11,387 nt of DNA from Pauljensenia sp. (GCA_029983625.1 JASBZF010000054.1:1-11387), one strand, 5' to 3'; positions 1 through 8,287 are shown, numbered from the stretch's first letter. Notes: generated from the sequence alone by a model not told the origin. Numbers and translations are program-made.

Positions 1-2
1 CT

Positions 3-1007
3 CGCGCACACCTGGAAAAAGCGACCCTAAAAGCCGTGATTCTCAATTCTGGGGGAGCGAATGCCTGCACGGGTGAATCTGGCCTCCTTGACGCTCAGAC
101 AAGCGCTGCGAAAGTCGCAGAACTACTGAAATGCGACCCTGAGGAAGTGGGGGTCTGTTCGACGGGACTGATCGGCGTACCTTTACCTATCAATGCTGTG
201 CTCAGCGGGGCTGAACAAGCTGCAGCTGCCTTGGCGGACACGCCCGAAGCCGGAGCCGATGCGGCCGAAGCGATTCGCACAACCGACACCGTTTCCAAAA
301 CTCACGTCTCACAACACGACGAAGGCTGGACAATCGGCGGAATGGCCAAGGGGGCGGGGATGCTTGCACCGGGCTTGGCGACGATGCTCTGCGTGCTCAC
401 AACCGATGCCCTGATCGATGACACTGTAGCGTGCAGTTCTTTGAAAGAAGCTGTGCGTACCACCTTCAATCGGATCGATTCCGACGGATGTATGTCCACG
501 AACGATTCGGTGATCCTCCTGGCTTCGGGAGCATCGGGTATCACACCGAAAACCTCGGAGTTCACCGAAGCGCTTCGGAACGCCTGTGCGGATTTGGCAC
601 GTCAACTCATCGCAGATGCCGAAGGTGCCAGTCACGATATTGAGATCCGCGTTGTCGGTGCATCATCTGAAGAGGCTGGTGAAGCGGTTGCTCGTGCCGT
701 CTCGCGTTCCAACCTCGTCAAAACAGCGATTTTTGGTCAAGATCCGAACTGGGGGAGGATCCTTGCTGAAATCGGTACCGTGCCTGAACACCTCGCCCCC
801 TACAGTCCGCATGAGATCGATGTCTCTATCAACGGTGTGATGGTGTGCCGTTGCGGACAAGTCGGTGAGGATCGCGCCCTCGTTGATATGACCCCTCGTG
901 ATGTGTCGATCCTGATCGACCTCAAGGCTGGACATGAGGAAGTGGTCGTGTGGACGAATGACTTGACTCACGATTACATTCACGAGAACAGCGCCTACTC
1001 GTCATGA
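3..1007 (+). CDS. argJ: Glutamate N-acetyltransferase / ornithine acetyltransferase ArgJ (5' truncated by window edge)
   Basis: ArgJ transfers the acetyl group from N-acetylornithine to glutamate, closing the acetyl cycle of arginine synthesis; some members also use acetyl-CoA. The frame is open from base 3, before the first in-frame GTG at 36, so the real start is off the window, probably some 60-70 residues away judging by the family length of about 390-400. The family hallmark is visible: KGAGMLAP followed by GLATML, where the Thr encoded at 381-383 is the expected self-cleavage site and N-terminal nucleophile of the beta chain. Other typical segments are NSGGANACTG near the start, FGQDPNWGRI and the C-terminal DLTHDYIHENSAY. 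The stop overlaps the argD start by four bases (ATGA), which suggests translational coupling. argB, often the next gene in actinobacteria, is not here. Identity is secure; only the N-terminus is missing. Confidence 0.95.
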   Translation, partial: RAHLEKATLKAVILNSGGANACTGESGLLDAQTSAAKVAELLKCDPEEVGVCSTGLIGVPLPINAVLSGAEQAAAALADTPEAGADAAEAIRTTDTVSKTHVSQHDEGWTIGGMAKGAGMLAPGLATMLCVLTTDALIDDTVACSSLKEAVRTTFNRIDSDGCMSTNDSVILLASGASGITPKTSEFTEALRNACADLARQLIADAEGASHDIEIRVVGASSEEAGEAVARAVSRSNLVKTAIFGQDPNWGRILAEIGTVPEHLAPYSPHEIDVSINGVMVCRCGQVGEDRALVDMTPRDVSILIDLKAGHEEVVVWTNDLTHDYIHENSAYSS

Positions 1008-2218
1008 ACTGTCCAACAAGCTGGAATACACGTTACGCGGCCTCGGTGATGAACACCTTTGGGCCACCCGCCCTCGTTTTAACTGAGGGGCAAGGGACTC
1101 GTGTCCGTGACATTTCAGGAAAGGAATACCTCGACCTTCTCGGCGGTATCGCCGTCAATACCCTCGGATATGCCCATCCCGTGCTTGTTGAGGCAATCAC
1201 CACGCAAGTACAGACACTGGGGCACGTGTCGAACTTCTTCGCAACCCCGCCGCAAATTCAACTTGCAGAAAAACTGCTCGATATTATCGAACCGGGAGGA
1301 GCCTCCGAAGACTCTCGCGTGTTCTTCGCAAACTCAGGAACCGAAGCGAATGAAGCGGCACTTAAAATCGTCAAAGCTCATGCCCGGCGATTTTCTCCTG
1401 TAAAGACAAAAATCCTCGCCCTGAACAATGCCTTCCACGGCAGGACCTGCGGTGCGCTGTCTCTTACCTGGAAAGATGCCTATCGCGCTCCCTTCGCTCC
1501 GCTGATCCCAGGGGTTGAGTTCATTCCCGCGAACGATCTCGCTGCCCTTGAAGAAGCAATGAATGAGGACGTGGCCGGAGTGTTCATCGAGCCGATCCAA
1601 GGAGAAGCTGGTGTTCTTCCGCTGGACACAAGCTACCTTCAAGCTGTGCGTGAATTCACAAGCTCATATGACGCGCTCATGGTGGTTGATGAGGTGCAGA
1701 CCGGTGTAGGACGAAGCGGAGAGTGGATGAGCCATCATCCCTGCGGTGTCCTTCCCGATATCGTGACTGTGGCAAAAGGGCTGGGAGGTGGAATACCGAT
1801 CGGAGCATGTATTGCCCTCGGTGCCGTCGCGAAAGTGCTGGGGCCTGGAATGCACGGAACGACCTTCGGGGGAAACCCAATCGCCGCTGCCGCCGCCCTC
1901 GCTGTCCTTCAGGTCATCGAATCTGAGGGGCTCCTCGCGAAAGTGAAACAGAACTCTCAGAAGTGGCGCTCGGAACTGGCCCGTGTCGAAGGGGTACGTG
2001 AAGTCCGGGGGCGCGGCTACCTCATTGGGGTTGAGTGTGAAGCGCCGATCGCGGCGGGAATCGTGGCTGCTGGACGAGATGCCGGGTTCATTCTGAACGC
2101 AACCGGGCCTTCGACTTTGCGGCTGGCACCCCCGCTTATCCTTTCCCAGGAAGAGGCGCGTTCTTTCACCCAGGCACTCCCTTCGCTCATCAGTGCAGCA
2201 CAGGAGGCGCAACAATGA
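1004..2218 (+). CDS. argD: Acetylornithine aminotransferase ArgD
   Basis: This is a class III PLP-dependent aminotransferase, 404 residues, a normal family length. It converts N-acetylglutamate semialdehyde and glutamate to N-acetylornithine and 2-oxoglutarate in the cytoplasm. Visible motifs are SGTEANEAALK near residue 110 (cofactor phosphate contacts), NAFHGRT, VVDEVQTG with Asp229 (expected to pair with the pyridine nitrogen) and TVAKGLGGGIPIGA with Lys258, the expected Schiff-base lysine. GTTFGGNP follows. The ATG overlaps the argJ stop and no strong ribosome site precedes it, consistent with coupled translation. The end overlaps argR in the same way. The arginine context favours ArgD over related ornithine or 4-aminobutyrate aminotransferases; a side activity on succinyldiaminopimelate, known for some ArgD proteins, cannot be judged from sequence. 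Confidence 0.95.
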   Translation: MNCPTSWNTRYAASVMNTFGPPALVLTEGQGTRVRDISGKEYLDLLGGIAVNTLGYAHPVLVEAITTQVQTLGHVSNFFATPPQIQLAEKLLDIIEPGGASEDSRVFFANSGTEANEAALKIVKAHARRFSPVKTKILALNNAFHGRTCGALSLTWKDAYRAPFAPLIPGVEFIPANDLAALEEAMNEDVAGVFIEPIQGEAGVLPLDTSYLQAVREFTSSYDALMVVDEVQTGVGRSGEWMSHHPCGVLPDIVTVAKGLGGGIPIGACIALGAVAKVLGPGMHGTTFGGNPIAAAAALAVLQVIESEGLLAKVKQNSQKWRSELARVEGVREVRGRGYLIGVECEAPIAAGIVAAGRDAGFILNATGPSTLRLAPPLILSQEEARSFTQALPSLISAAQEAQQ

Positions 2219-2730
2219 CATTCAATCCGATTCCGCATACTCCCACGGCACGTAGAGAAACGATTCGTTCTCTCCTTGCTCAAGAGCAGATCACTTCCCA
2301 AAAGGACTTACGTGAGCGTCTGTCACAGCTCGGTGTCGAAGTGACACAAGCGACTCTGTCACGAGATCTTGTCGATATGCGGGCAACGAAGATCCGAACA
2401 GCCGAGGGCGTGCGCATCTACTCGGTGCCCGATATTGACGGCAGTTCTACGCACGAGGGCGAAGCCGGTTACCTCCGTTTGCAAAAATGGTGTCAGGCTC
2501 TTCTTGTGAGTTCGGTCCTCGTTGAGAATCAACTTGTCTTGCGCACGAGGGTCGGGGCCGCTAACCTCCTCGGATCTGCGATCGATGCCGTGCGTTTCGA
2601 TGAAGTCGCAGGTACGATCGCGGGCGATGACACGATCCTCGTTATTTGCAAAAGTAGCGAGGACGCACAGACTACCCAACGTTTCCTCATGGAATTTGCA
2701 GAGCCTTCAAAGGCTGTGGACATCGACTGA
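2215..2730 (+). CDS. argR: Arginine repressor ArgR
   Basis: ArgR is the arginine-sensing transcriptional regulator of arginine genes; in the family it acts as a hexamer binding ARG boxes. The 171-residue product has the expected two parts. The N-terminal winged helix-turn-helix spans about residues 15-70 and contains QATLSRDL, the recognition helix signature. The C-terminal oligomerisation and arginine-binding domain spans about 95-165 and contains GTIAGDDT, with Asp138 and Asp139 in the position of the arginine-contacting aspartates. It starts inside the end of argD (ATGA overlap), so it is probably made from the arg operon message. I saw no convincing ARG-box palindrome in this window; the operator would be expected upstream of the operon's first gene, off the left edge. 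A short tail follows the last conserved strand. Confidence 0.94.
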   Translation: MTFNPIPHTPTARRETIRSLLAQEQITSQKDLRERLSQLGVEVTQATLSRDLVDMRATKIRTAEGVRIYSVPDIDGSSTHEGEAGYLRLQKWCQALLVSSVLVENQLVLRTRVGAANLLGSAIDAVRFDEVAGTIAGDDTILVICKSSEDAQTTQRFLMEFAEPSKAVDID

Positions 2731-2768
2731 GCCGGGCGCCGTCCGGTAAGAAGGGATAAAGAATACGC

Positions 2769-3992
2769 ATGACTACACACAATGATCGTGTTGTTCTCGC
2801 CTACTCGGGCGGACTGGACACTTCGGTCGCTATCGGCTGGATTCAGGAGCAAACTGGTCGCGAGGTCGTGACGGTTGCCGTCGATGTGGGTCAGGGTGGG
2901 GAAGACCTTGAGGTCATCCGCCAACGCGCATTGGATTGCGGTGCCGTTGAAGCTTATGTAGCTGATGCTCGCGATGAGTTCGCAAACGAGTACTGTATGC
3001 CAGCGCTGAAAGCGAACGCCTTGTACGAGGGCAAATATCCGCTGGTATCTGCGCTTTCGCGTCCCGTCATTGCCAAACATCTCGTGCGCGCAGCACGCGA
3101 GTTTGGTGCAACGACCGTTGCTCACGGTTGTACCGGTAAAGGTAACGATCAGGTGCGTTTCGAGGTCGCGATCACTTCGATGGCTCCCGATATGGACTGT
3201 ATTTCGCCCGTCCGTGATCTTGCTTTGACCCGCGATGTGGCGATCGACTACGCGGAAAAACATCACCTGCCGATCGAAACCACAAAGCACAATCCTTTCT
3301 CCATCGACCAGAACGTCTGGGGGCGTGCCATCGAAACAGGTTTCCTTGAGGACCTGTGGAATGCTCCTACTAAAGACGTGTACGTCTACACCGATGATCC
3401 GACCTATCCGCCGCTTCCTGATGAAGTGGTCATCAGTTTTGACAAGGGTATTCCGGTTGCGATCGATGGACGCGTCGTTACGCCGCTCGAAGCCATCCAG
3501 GAACTCAACCGTCGGGCTGGCGCTCAGGGCGTGGGGCGTATCGACATGGTCGAAGACCGCTTGGTGGGCATTAAGTCCCGCGAGATTTACGAGGCGCCAG
3601 GTGCCGTCGCGCTCATCGAAGCCCACCAGGCACTCGAATCGGTCACGCTGGAACGTATGCAGCGCCGCTACAAGCGCGGTGTCGAGCAAATCTGGGGTGA
3701 ACTTGTTTACGAAGCGCAGTGGTATTCACCTCTGAAACGCTCCCTCGATGCTTTCATTGAAGACACGCAAGAATATGTCTGCGGTGACATACGCATGGTC
3801 CTCCACGGGGGCCGGGCAACGGTGAACGGTCGTAAATCTGAGGCATCCCTCTACGACTTCAACCTTGCCACCTATGAGACCGGCGACACTTTCGATCAGT
3901 CTTCTTCGCGAGGCTTCATCGACATTTACGGTTTGCAGTCAAAGCTTGCAGCGGCTCGTGAGGTGCGCTTAGGCAAGGGGAGCGGCTACTGA
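2769..3992 (+). CDS. argG: Argininosuccinate synthase ArgG
   Basis: ArgG ligates citrulline and aspartate with ATP to give argininosuccinate, AMP and pyrophosphate. The 407-residue length is typical for the bacterial enzyme. The N-type ATP pyrophosphatase loop appears as AYSGGLDTS at about residues 11-19. Other family segments include the YEGKYPLVSALSRP stretch, HGCTGKGNDQVRFE and TKHNPFSIDQNVWGR. It starts 38 bases after argR. A purine-rich AAGGGATAAAG lies before the ATG, with AAGGGA at 2751-2756, a rather long spacing of about 12 bases. Two hairpins follow the stop, suggesting that the argJ-argG transcript ends or is attenuated here. A long open frame on the opposite strand (2529-3689) is a codon-bias shadow. 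Identity is secure. Confidence 0.97.
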   Translation: MTTHNDRVVLAYSGGLDTSVAIGWIQEQTGREVVTVAVDVGQGGEDLEVIRQRALDCGAVEAYVADARDEFANEYCMPALKANALYEGKYPLVSALSRPVIAKHLVRAAREFGATTVAHGCTGKGNDQVRFEVAITSMAPDMDCISPVRDLALTRDVAIDYAEKHHLPIETTKHNPFSIDQNVWGRAIETGFLEDLWNAPTKDVYVYTDDPTYPPLPDEVVISFDKGIPVAIDGRVVTPLEAIQELNRRAGAQGVGRIDMVEDRLVGIKSREIYEAPGAVALIEAHQALESVTLERMQRRYKRGVEQIWGELVYEAQWYSPLKRSLDAFIEDTQEYVCGDIRMVLHGGRATVNGRKSEASLYDFNLATYETGDTFDQSSSRGFIDIYGLQSKLAAAREVRLGKGSGY

Positions 3993-4016
3993 GCTCCCAG
4001 AAAGAACGCCAACCGA

Positions 4017-4043
4017 GGCGGGAACCTTCCTTCAGTTCCCGCC
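4017..4043 (+). terminator. Probable terminator hairpin behind argG
   Basis: GGCGGGAAC at 4017-4025 is perfectly complementary to GTTCCCGCC at 4035-4043, giving a 9-bp G+C-rich stem with a 9-base loop, 24 bases after the argG stop. No clean run of T follows, so it is not a textbook intrinsic terminator; such hairpins are common ends in high-G+C Gram-positive bacteria. Its position between argG and an unrelated membrane-protein gene supports a transcription boundary. Confidence 0.55.
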
Positions 4044-4052
4044 TGGGTGTTC

Positions 4053-4082
4053 CGCCCTCGTGTTCCCTCTCAGGCGAGGGCG
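4053..4082 (+). terminator. Second hairpin between argG and the O-antigen ligase-like gene
   Basis: CGCCCTCG at 4053-4060 pairs perfectly with CGAGGGCG at 4075-4082, an 8-bp stem with a 14-base loop. It stands nine bases after the first hairpin, so the two could act as a tandem terminator. It ends only 17 bases before the next start codon and could instead be an operator or an RNA structure affecting that gene. Confidence 0.4.
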
Positions 4083-4092
4083 CGGCTATTCT
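4063..4092 (+). promoter_or_regulatory. Possible promoter giving a leaderless message for the next gene
   Basis: TATTCT at 4087-4092 fits the TANNNT -10 pattern of actinobacterial promoters. It lies seven bases before the ATG at 4100, so a start of transcription at or near the ATG would yield a leaderless transcript. There is no good ribosome site before 4100 or 4109. The -35 candidate TTCCCT at 4063-4068, spaced 18 bases, is poor. The call rests on spacing and the -10 only, and it overlaps the second hairpin. Confidence 0.3.
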
Positions 4093-4099
4093 CGACAGA

Positions 4100-5482
4100 G
4101 TGAATGTCATGACGGCCAGTCGAAGACTGAGTGCGCGCCTTTCTTCTGTGATGCGCCAGGCGTACACCTTCGATCTGCTCACTATTTGTCTTCTCGTCTT
4201 CGGTTTCGCAGGGCAGGGAATTCGCAACATCGTGGGATTCGACGGTTCCGGTGTTGTCATGGTCATTCTTTTTTCCGTCTTTGTTTGGGTTTTTCGTGCC
4301 TCCGGTGCGTCCGTTGTGAAGCGAGCGCAGCCGGTAACGACGCTGCTTTACGTACTTGTATGCGTGCTGTCAGTGACGTGGTCGGTGTATCCGATCCGCA
4401 CGGCGACCGCCGCCCTCGTCACTTTAGGAATCACAGCGACCGGTCTCATGATCGCAGCGGCGCGACCCTTGGATCGCTTCCTTGACCTGCTCATCCGAAG
4501 CTTCCAGACAATACTCGTGATCTCCTACGCTTTTGAACTTTTTGTCTCACTCATATGGCGTCAGGAGTTCGCTCCGATTTCGATGCTTGGGAATAAAGAC
4601 ATCCCAACGCTTCAGTTCTGGTCGAACAACGCACTTTTCCACGGCGGACCAATCCAAGGTTTCATGGGGAATCGAAACCCGTTGGCCTTTGTCGCTCTTC
4701 TCCTCATCATTACTGTTGTGGTGCGTTGGGTTGCCACACGTCAACGTGCGATCTCTACTTTGATCTGGATTTCAGTGTCGATTCTGACTTTGGGGCTGAC
4801 GCGATCTGGAACCGTTACCGTTGCCTTCGTCGCATGTGTGCTCGCAGGACTGGCATTTGTCCTACTTGCCAAGGTACACGAACGCGCTAGACCTGGGGTT
4901 GCTTTTTCGCTCGTTGGCCTTGCGATGGTCGTGACCGTCTTATCGGTGGCAGCGCATGAGCACGTGACTTCGCTCCTTGGTAAGTCCCCTGACTTTACGG
5001 GACGAGTGGACATCTGGAGAGCGCTGATCCCTATGTGGTGGGAGCGGCCCTTCCTCGGATGGGGATGGACGATCGGCTATCCGACACAGATACCGATTTT
5101 TGCTCACTTCGTCCCCCGAGAAGACGGAAGTCCGACGACTCAAGCACATAACGCCTACATTGAGGCGCTTTTCCTCACGGGTGTTCTCGGTGTTGTCCTC
5201 ATCATTCTTGCGGCTCTGACGGTTCTTATCGGGACCTGTTTACATGCGGTCCACAGAATCGACACGAATCGTCTCTGGGTGGCACCTGCGATCCTCATGG
5301 TTGCTCTCATCGTTCAGTCAACCGTCGAATCGCGTTTTCTTTACGAAGGCAATTGGATGCTTTTCGTTGTCTTATCGGCTTACCTTGCTGATGAACGTCC
5401 TTTTTATGAACACTGGGAAAAACGGCGTTTGCGTTTTGAACATCGGTTACTCACTGATTTTGACCCCTTGAGAAAGGCATGA
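4100..5482 (+). CDS. O-antigen ligase/polymerase (Wzy/WaaL) superfamily membrane protein
   Basis: The 460-residue product is a polytopic membrane protein with about 12 hydrophobic segments, roughly at 24-41, 48-66, 79-98, 101-119, 131-151, 190-208, 214-232, 236-256, 264-283, 352-380, 390-410 and 417-432. The long loop after the ninth segment carries the superfamily pattern FTGRVDIW, followed by ERPFLGWGW (about 297-322). HNAYIEALFLTGVLGV follows at about 350. This is the layout of the Wzy_C domain of O-antigen ligases and polysaccharide polymerases, which join or polymerise undecaprenyl-linked glycans on the outer face of the membrane. In an actinobacterium the substrate would be a surface polysaccharide or glycoprotein glycan; which one cannot be read from sequence. 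It interrupts the argG-argH order with no glycan genes nearby. ATG at 4100 is used; an in-frame ATG at 4109 is equally possible. A positively charged tail (about 437-460) is probably cytoplasmic. Confidence 0.8.
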   Translation: MNVMTASRRLSARLSSVMRQAYTFDLLTICLLVFGFAGQGIRNIVGFDGSGVVMVILFSVFVWVFRASGASVVKRAQPVTTLLYVLVCVLSVTWSVYPIRTATAALVTLGITATGLMIAAARPLDRFLDLLIRSFQTILVISYAFELFVSLIWRQEFAPISMLGNKDIPTLQFWSNNALFHGGPIQGFMGNRNPLAFVALLLIITVVVRWVATRQRAISTLIWISVSILTLGLTRSGTVTVAFVACVLAGLAFVLLAKVHERARPGVAFSLVGLAMVVTVLSVAAHEHVTSLLGKSPDFTGRVDIWRALIPMWWERPFLGWGWTIGYPTQIPIFAHFVPREDGSPTTQAHNAYIEALFLTGVLGVVLIILAALTVLIGTCLHAVHRIDTNRLWVAPAILMVALIVQSTVESRFLYEGNWMLFVVLSAYLADERPFYEHWEKRRLRFEHRLLTDFDPLRKA

Positions 5483-5489
5483 TCTTTCC

Positions 5490-6935
5490 ATGAATCCCGC
5501 TTCTGTTACTCCTTCCGGCGAGGCACGTATGAGCCTGTGGGGTGGCCGTTTTTCCGGCGCCCCCGATCAGGCATTGGCTGCTTTGTCGGTTTCGACCCAT
5601 TTTGATTTCCGACTCGCGCACGTCGATATCGCAGGTTCACACGCACACGCCGATGCCCTTCACGCGGCGGGCTTACTGAACGATGACGAAATTACTCGGA
5701 TGCACGAAGCCCTATCGGCACTTGATGCAGATGTCGCTTCCGGCGTTTTTGTCCCTTCCGCCGAGGACGAGGACGTGCATACTGCTTTAGAACGCGGTCT
5801 TATTGAACGCGCCGGTCCTCTCCTGGGAGGGAAACTTCGCGCCGGACGCTCCCGCAATGATCAGATTGCCACTCTCATTCGTATGTATTTACGTGACGAG
5901 ACACGCCACATCGCCTCCCTCGTTCTTGACCTCGTGGACGCCCTCGTCGATCAGGCCGAAGCCGCAGGCGATGCCGTGATGCCCGGACGTACACACCTTC
6001 AACATGCTCAACCCGTCCTCGTCGCACACCATCTTCTTGCCCACGCCTGGCCGCTTATCCGCGACCTGGAACGCTTTATGGATTGGGATCGTCGGGCAGC
6101 GATTTCCCCTTACGGATCGGGAGCTTTAGCAGGTAACACCCTCGGTATGGATCCGCAGGCTATTGCTCACGCACTCGGCTTTGACGATTCTGTTGACAAT
6201 TCCATTGACGGTACAGCCTCGCGTGACATCGTTGCCGAAGCCGCTTTTATCCTCGCGATGATCGGTGTTGACGTGTCGCGCCTGTGCGAAGAAATCATCA
6301 TTTGGAACACGAAGGAATTTGACTATGTCACTCTTGATGATTCCTTCTCGACGGGTTCGTCAATCATGCCGCAGAAGAAGAACCCGGATGTCGCTGAACT
6401 CGGGCGAGGTAAGGCAGGACGCCTCATTGGTGACCTCATGTCTTTGCTGACTGTTTTGAAAGGAATCCCGCTGGCATACGACCGGGATCTCCAAGAGGAC
6501 AAAGAACCGGTTTTCGATCAGCTTGATACTTTGTCCCTTCTTCTTCCTGCCGTATCGGGGATGATCGCCACTATGCGCTTGAACGTGCAGCGTATGGCGC
6601 AGCTGGCTCCCCAGGGATTCTCCTTGGCGACTGACATCGCAGAATGGCTTGTGCGCAGGGGAGTTCCTTTCCGAGAGGCTCATGAAATGTCCGGTGCATG
6701 TGTGCGTATTGCCGAGTCGCGCGGGGTTGAACTTGCCGATCTTACTGATGCGGAACTTGCATCCGTATCTGAGAAACTCACTGCTCAGGTCCGTGAGGTC
6801 CTGACTGTTGAAGGCTCAGTGGGAGCGCGTTTAGGCAAGGGAGGGACCGCTCCTGTGCGGGTTGCCGAACAGCTGCGTGCCCTCAAGGCACGTAGTGAGG
6901 CCGCGCGCTCTTTCGCTCACTCTCATACCCGATAG
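5490..6935 (+). CDS. argH: Argininosuccinate lyase ArgH
   Basis: ArgH splits argininosuccinate into arginine and fumarate, the last step of the pathway. It belongs to the fumarase/aspartase superfamily and acts as a homotetramer. Key segments are SLWGGRFSG near the N-terminus, KLRAGRSRNDQIAT, GRTHLQHAQPV with His169 in the catalytic region, and the superfamily signature GSSIMPQKKNPD, whose Ser290-Ser291 include the expected catalytic base on the mobile loop. Length is 481 residues from the ATG at 5490. An in-frame ATG at 5529, with GAGG at 5520-5523, would give 468 residues beginning MSLWGGRF and is a serious alternative start. The gene begins seven bases after the membrane-protein stop, so the two are probably cotranscribed, separating argH expression from argG. 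Identity is secure; the start is uncertain. Confidence 0.95.
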   Translation: MNPASVTPSGEARMSLWGGRFSGAPDQALAALSVSTHFDFRLAHVDIAGSHAHADALHAAGLLNDDEITRMHEALSALDADVASGVFVPSAEDEDVHTALERGLIERAGPLLGGKLRAGRSRNDQIATLIRMYLRDETRHIASLVLDLVDALVDQAEAAGDAVMPGRTHLQHAQPVLVAHHLLAHAWPLIRDLERFMDWDRRAAISPYGSGALAGNTLGMDPQAIAHALGFDDSVDNSIDGTASRDIVAEAAFILAMIGVDVSRLCEEIIIWNTKEFDYVTLDDSFSTGSSIMPQKKNPDVAELGRGKAGRLIGDLMSLLTVLKGIPLAYDRDLQEDKEPVFDQLDTLSLLLPAVSGMIATMRLNVQRMAQLAPQGFSLATDIAEWLVRRGVPFREAHEMSGACVRIAESRGVELADLTDAELASVSEKLTAQVREVLTVEGSVGARLGKGGTAPVRVAEQLRALKARSEAARSFAHSHTR

Positions 6936-6970
6936 ATAGACTGTTGACGTTTTGTGCTGCTGCACCGACG

Positions 6971-6976
6971 AAAGGA
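6971..6976 (+). promoter_or_regulatory. Ribosome binding site that decides the tyrS start
   Basis: AAAGGA sits at 6971-6976, about seven bases before the GTG at 6983. The next upstream in-frame candidate, a TTG at 6944, lacks such a site, and the 13 residues it would add do not resemble a TyrRS N-terminus. Confidence 0.7.
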
Positions 6977-6982
6977 ACTTCC

Positions 6983-8245
6983 GTGACCGATATCCTGGAT
7001 GAGCTTCAGTGGCGGGGCCTCATCGCCCAGCACACCGATCTTGATGCTCTTCGCGCGCATCTTTCAGCGGGGCCGGTCACTTTCTATTGCGGTTTTGATC
7101 CGACTGCTCCTTCTCTTCATCATGGCCATCTTGTGCAGATCATTCTCATGCGTCATCTGCAGCTTGCCGGTCACAGGCCGCTGGCTCTTGTTGGAGGGGC
7201 GACCGGTCAGATCGGTGATCCGCGCCAGTCGGGTGAACGTCAGCTCCAGCCGAAAGAGGTTGTGGCGGGTTGGTCCGATCGTCTCCGCGATCAGATCGCA
7301 CGTTTCCTCGATTTTGAGGGACCAGCTGCGGCGACGATGGTGAATAACCTTGACTGGACAGCTGAACTGAGCGCCATTGATCTTCTCAGAGGTATCGGTA
7401 AGTACTTCCGAGTGGGCACGATGCTGAATAAAGATATTGTTGCTCGACGACTCGCCTCTGATGAGGGGATTTCCTACACGGAGTTTTCCTACCAGATTCT
7501 CCAGGCGAATGACTTCCTCGAACTGCACCGTCGCTACGGAGCAACTTTGGAGACGGGCGGTAATGATCAGTGGGGCAACATGATTGGCGGTGTGGATCTC
7601 ATTCGCAAAGTTGAGGGAGCTTCCTCGCATGTGCTGACGACACCGATCATTACGAAGTCGGATGGTACAAAGTTCGGTAAGTCCGAGGGCGGGGCGATCT
7701 GGCTCGATTCACAGATGATGAGTCCTTACGCTTTCTACCAATTCTGGCTCCGAGTAGAGGACGCAGATGTTGTGCGTTTCCTGAAGATTTTCACTTTCCT
7801 TGAGCGTTCTCGAATTGAAGAGCTTGAAACGGAGGTTGCACAGCGCCCTCATGCGCGGGTCGCTCAAAAGGTTCTGGCGGCTGAGATGACGCGCCTGGTT
7901 CACGGTGAAGCTGAGCTTGAGCGTGTCGTGGCGGCGACTGAGGCCCTGTGGGGTGGTGGTGATCTTCGCGCTATCGACGCTCAGACCTTGCGGGCGGCGA
8001 CTTCGGATCTTCCGCGTGCGTCTTTGACTTTAGGTGAGGCAACGATTGTGGATGCTTTAGTGGAGACGGGTCTTGAGAAGGGACGTAGTGCGGCTCGTCG
8101 TACCGTGGCTTCGGGTGGTGCCTATCTGAATAATGTAAAGGTTGAGGATGAGAGTGCGCCTTTTGTTGCAACTGATCTGCTTGCCGATTCGTTAGTGTTG
8201 ATTCGTAGGGGTAAGCGGAATCTTGCTGTCGTTGAACTGTCCTAA
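6983..8245 (+). CDS. tyrS: Tyrosyl-tRNA synthetase TyrS
   Basis: TyrS activates tyrosine with ATP and loads it on tRNA-Tyr. The 420-residue product is the usual bacterial class I enzyme. The HIGH-type motif is HHGH at residues 46-49, within PTAPSLHHGHL. The tyrosine pocket segments YTEFSYQILQANDF and GGNDQWGN follow. The KMSKS-type loop is KFGKS at residues 230-234. The C-terminal S4-like RNA-binding domain covers about 350-415 (RSAARRTVASGGAYLNN). The GTG start at 6983 is chosen for its ribosome site and because VTDILDELQWRGLIAQ matches the family N-terminus. It lies 47 bases after argH; argH next to tyrS is a known actinobacterial neighbourhood. No T-box leader is present in the short gap, so it is probably read from the argH transcript. 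Identity is secure. Confidence 0.96.
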   Translation: MTDILDELQWRGLIAQHTDLDALRAHLSAGPVTFYCGFDPTAPSLHHGHLVQIILMRHLQLAGHRPLALVGGATGQIGDPRQSGERQLQPKEVVAGWSDRLRDQIARFLDFEGPAAATMVNNLDWTAELSAIDLLRGIGKYFRVGTMLNKDIVARRLASDEGISYTEFSYQILQANDFLELHRRYGATLETGGNDQWGNMIGGVDLIRKVEGASSHVLTTPIITKSDGTKFGKSEGGAIWLDSQMMSPYAFYQFWLRVEDADVVRFLKIFTFLERSRIEELETEVAQRPHARVAQKVLAAEMTRLVHGEAELERVVAATEALWGGGDLRAIDAQTLRAATSDLPRASLTLGEATIVDALVETGLEKGRSAARRTVASGGAYLNNVKVEDESAPFVATDLLADSLVLIRRGKRNLAVVELS

Positions 8246-8287
8246 GGTGTGATCGAAACTTCAACTCTGGTGTGGACGGGAGGCTGA

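Noticed and set aside
1664..2221. 185-codon open frame on the - strand opposite argD
   Set aside because: The + strand carries the PLP-lysine region of argD; the antisense product has no family resemblance.
2731..2768. ARG box operator before argG
   Set aside because: The short gap is G+C-rich and contains no TGAAT...ATTCA-type palindrome.
2529..3689. 386-codon open frame on the - strand opposite argR and argG
   Set aside because: It covers the unmistakable argG, shows no recognisable domain, and is explained by G/C-biased third positions of the + strand gene.
6944..6982. TTG at 6944 as the tyrS start
   Set aside because: It lacks a ribosome site and adds residues foreign to the family; the GTG at 6983 has AAAGGA at proper spacing.
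6936..6982. T-box or other tRNA-sensing leader for tyrS
   Set aside because: The gap to argH is only 47 bases and shows no long stem-loop or T-box sequence.
7064..7630. 188-codon open frame on the - strand opposite tyrS
   Set aside because: It overlaps the catalytic core of tyrS and has no recognisable motif or ribosome site.
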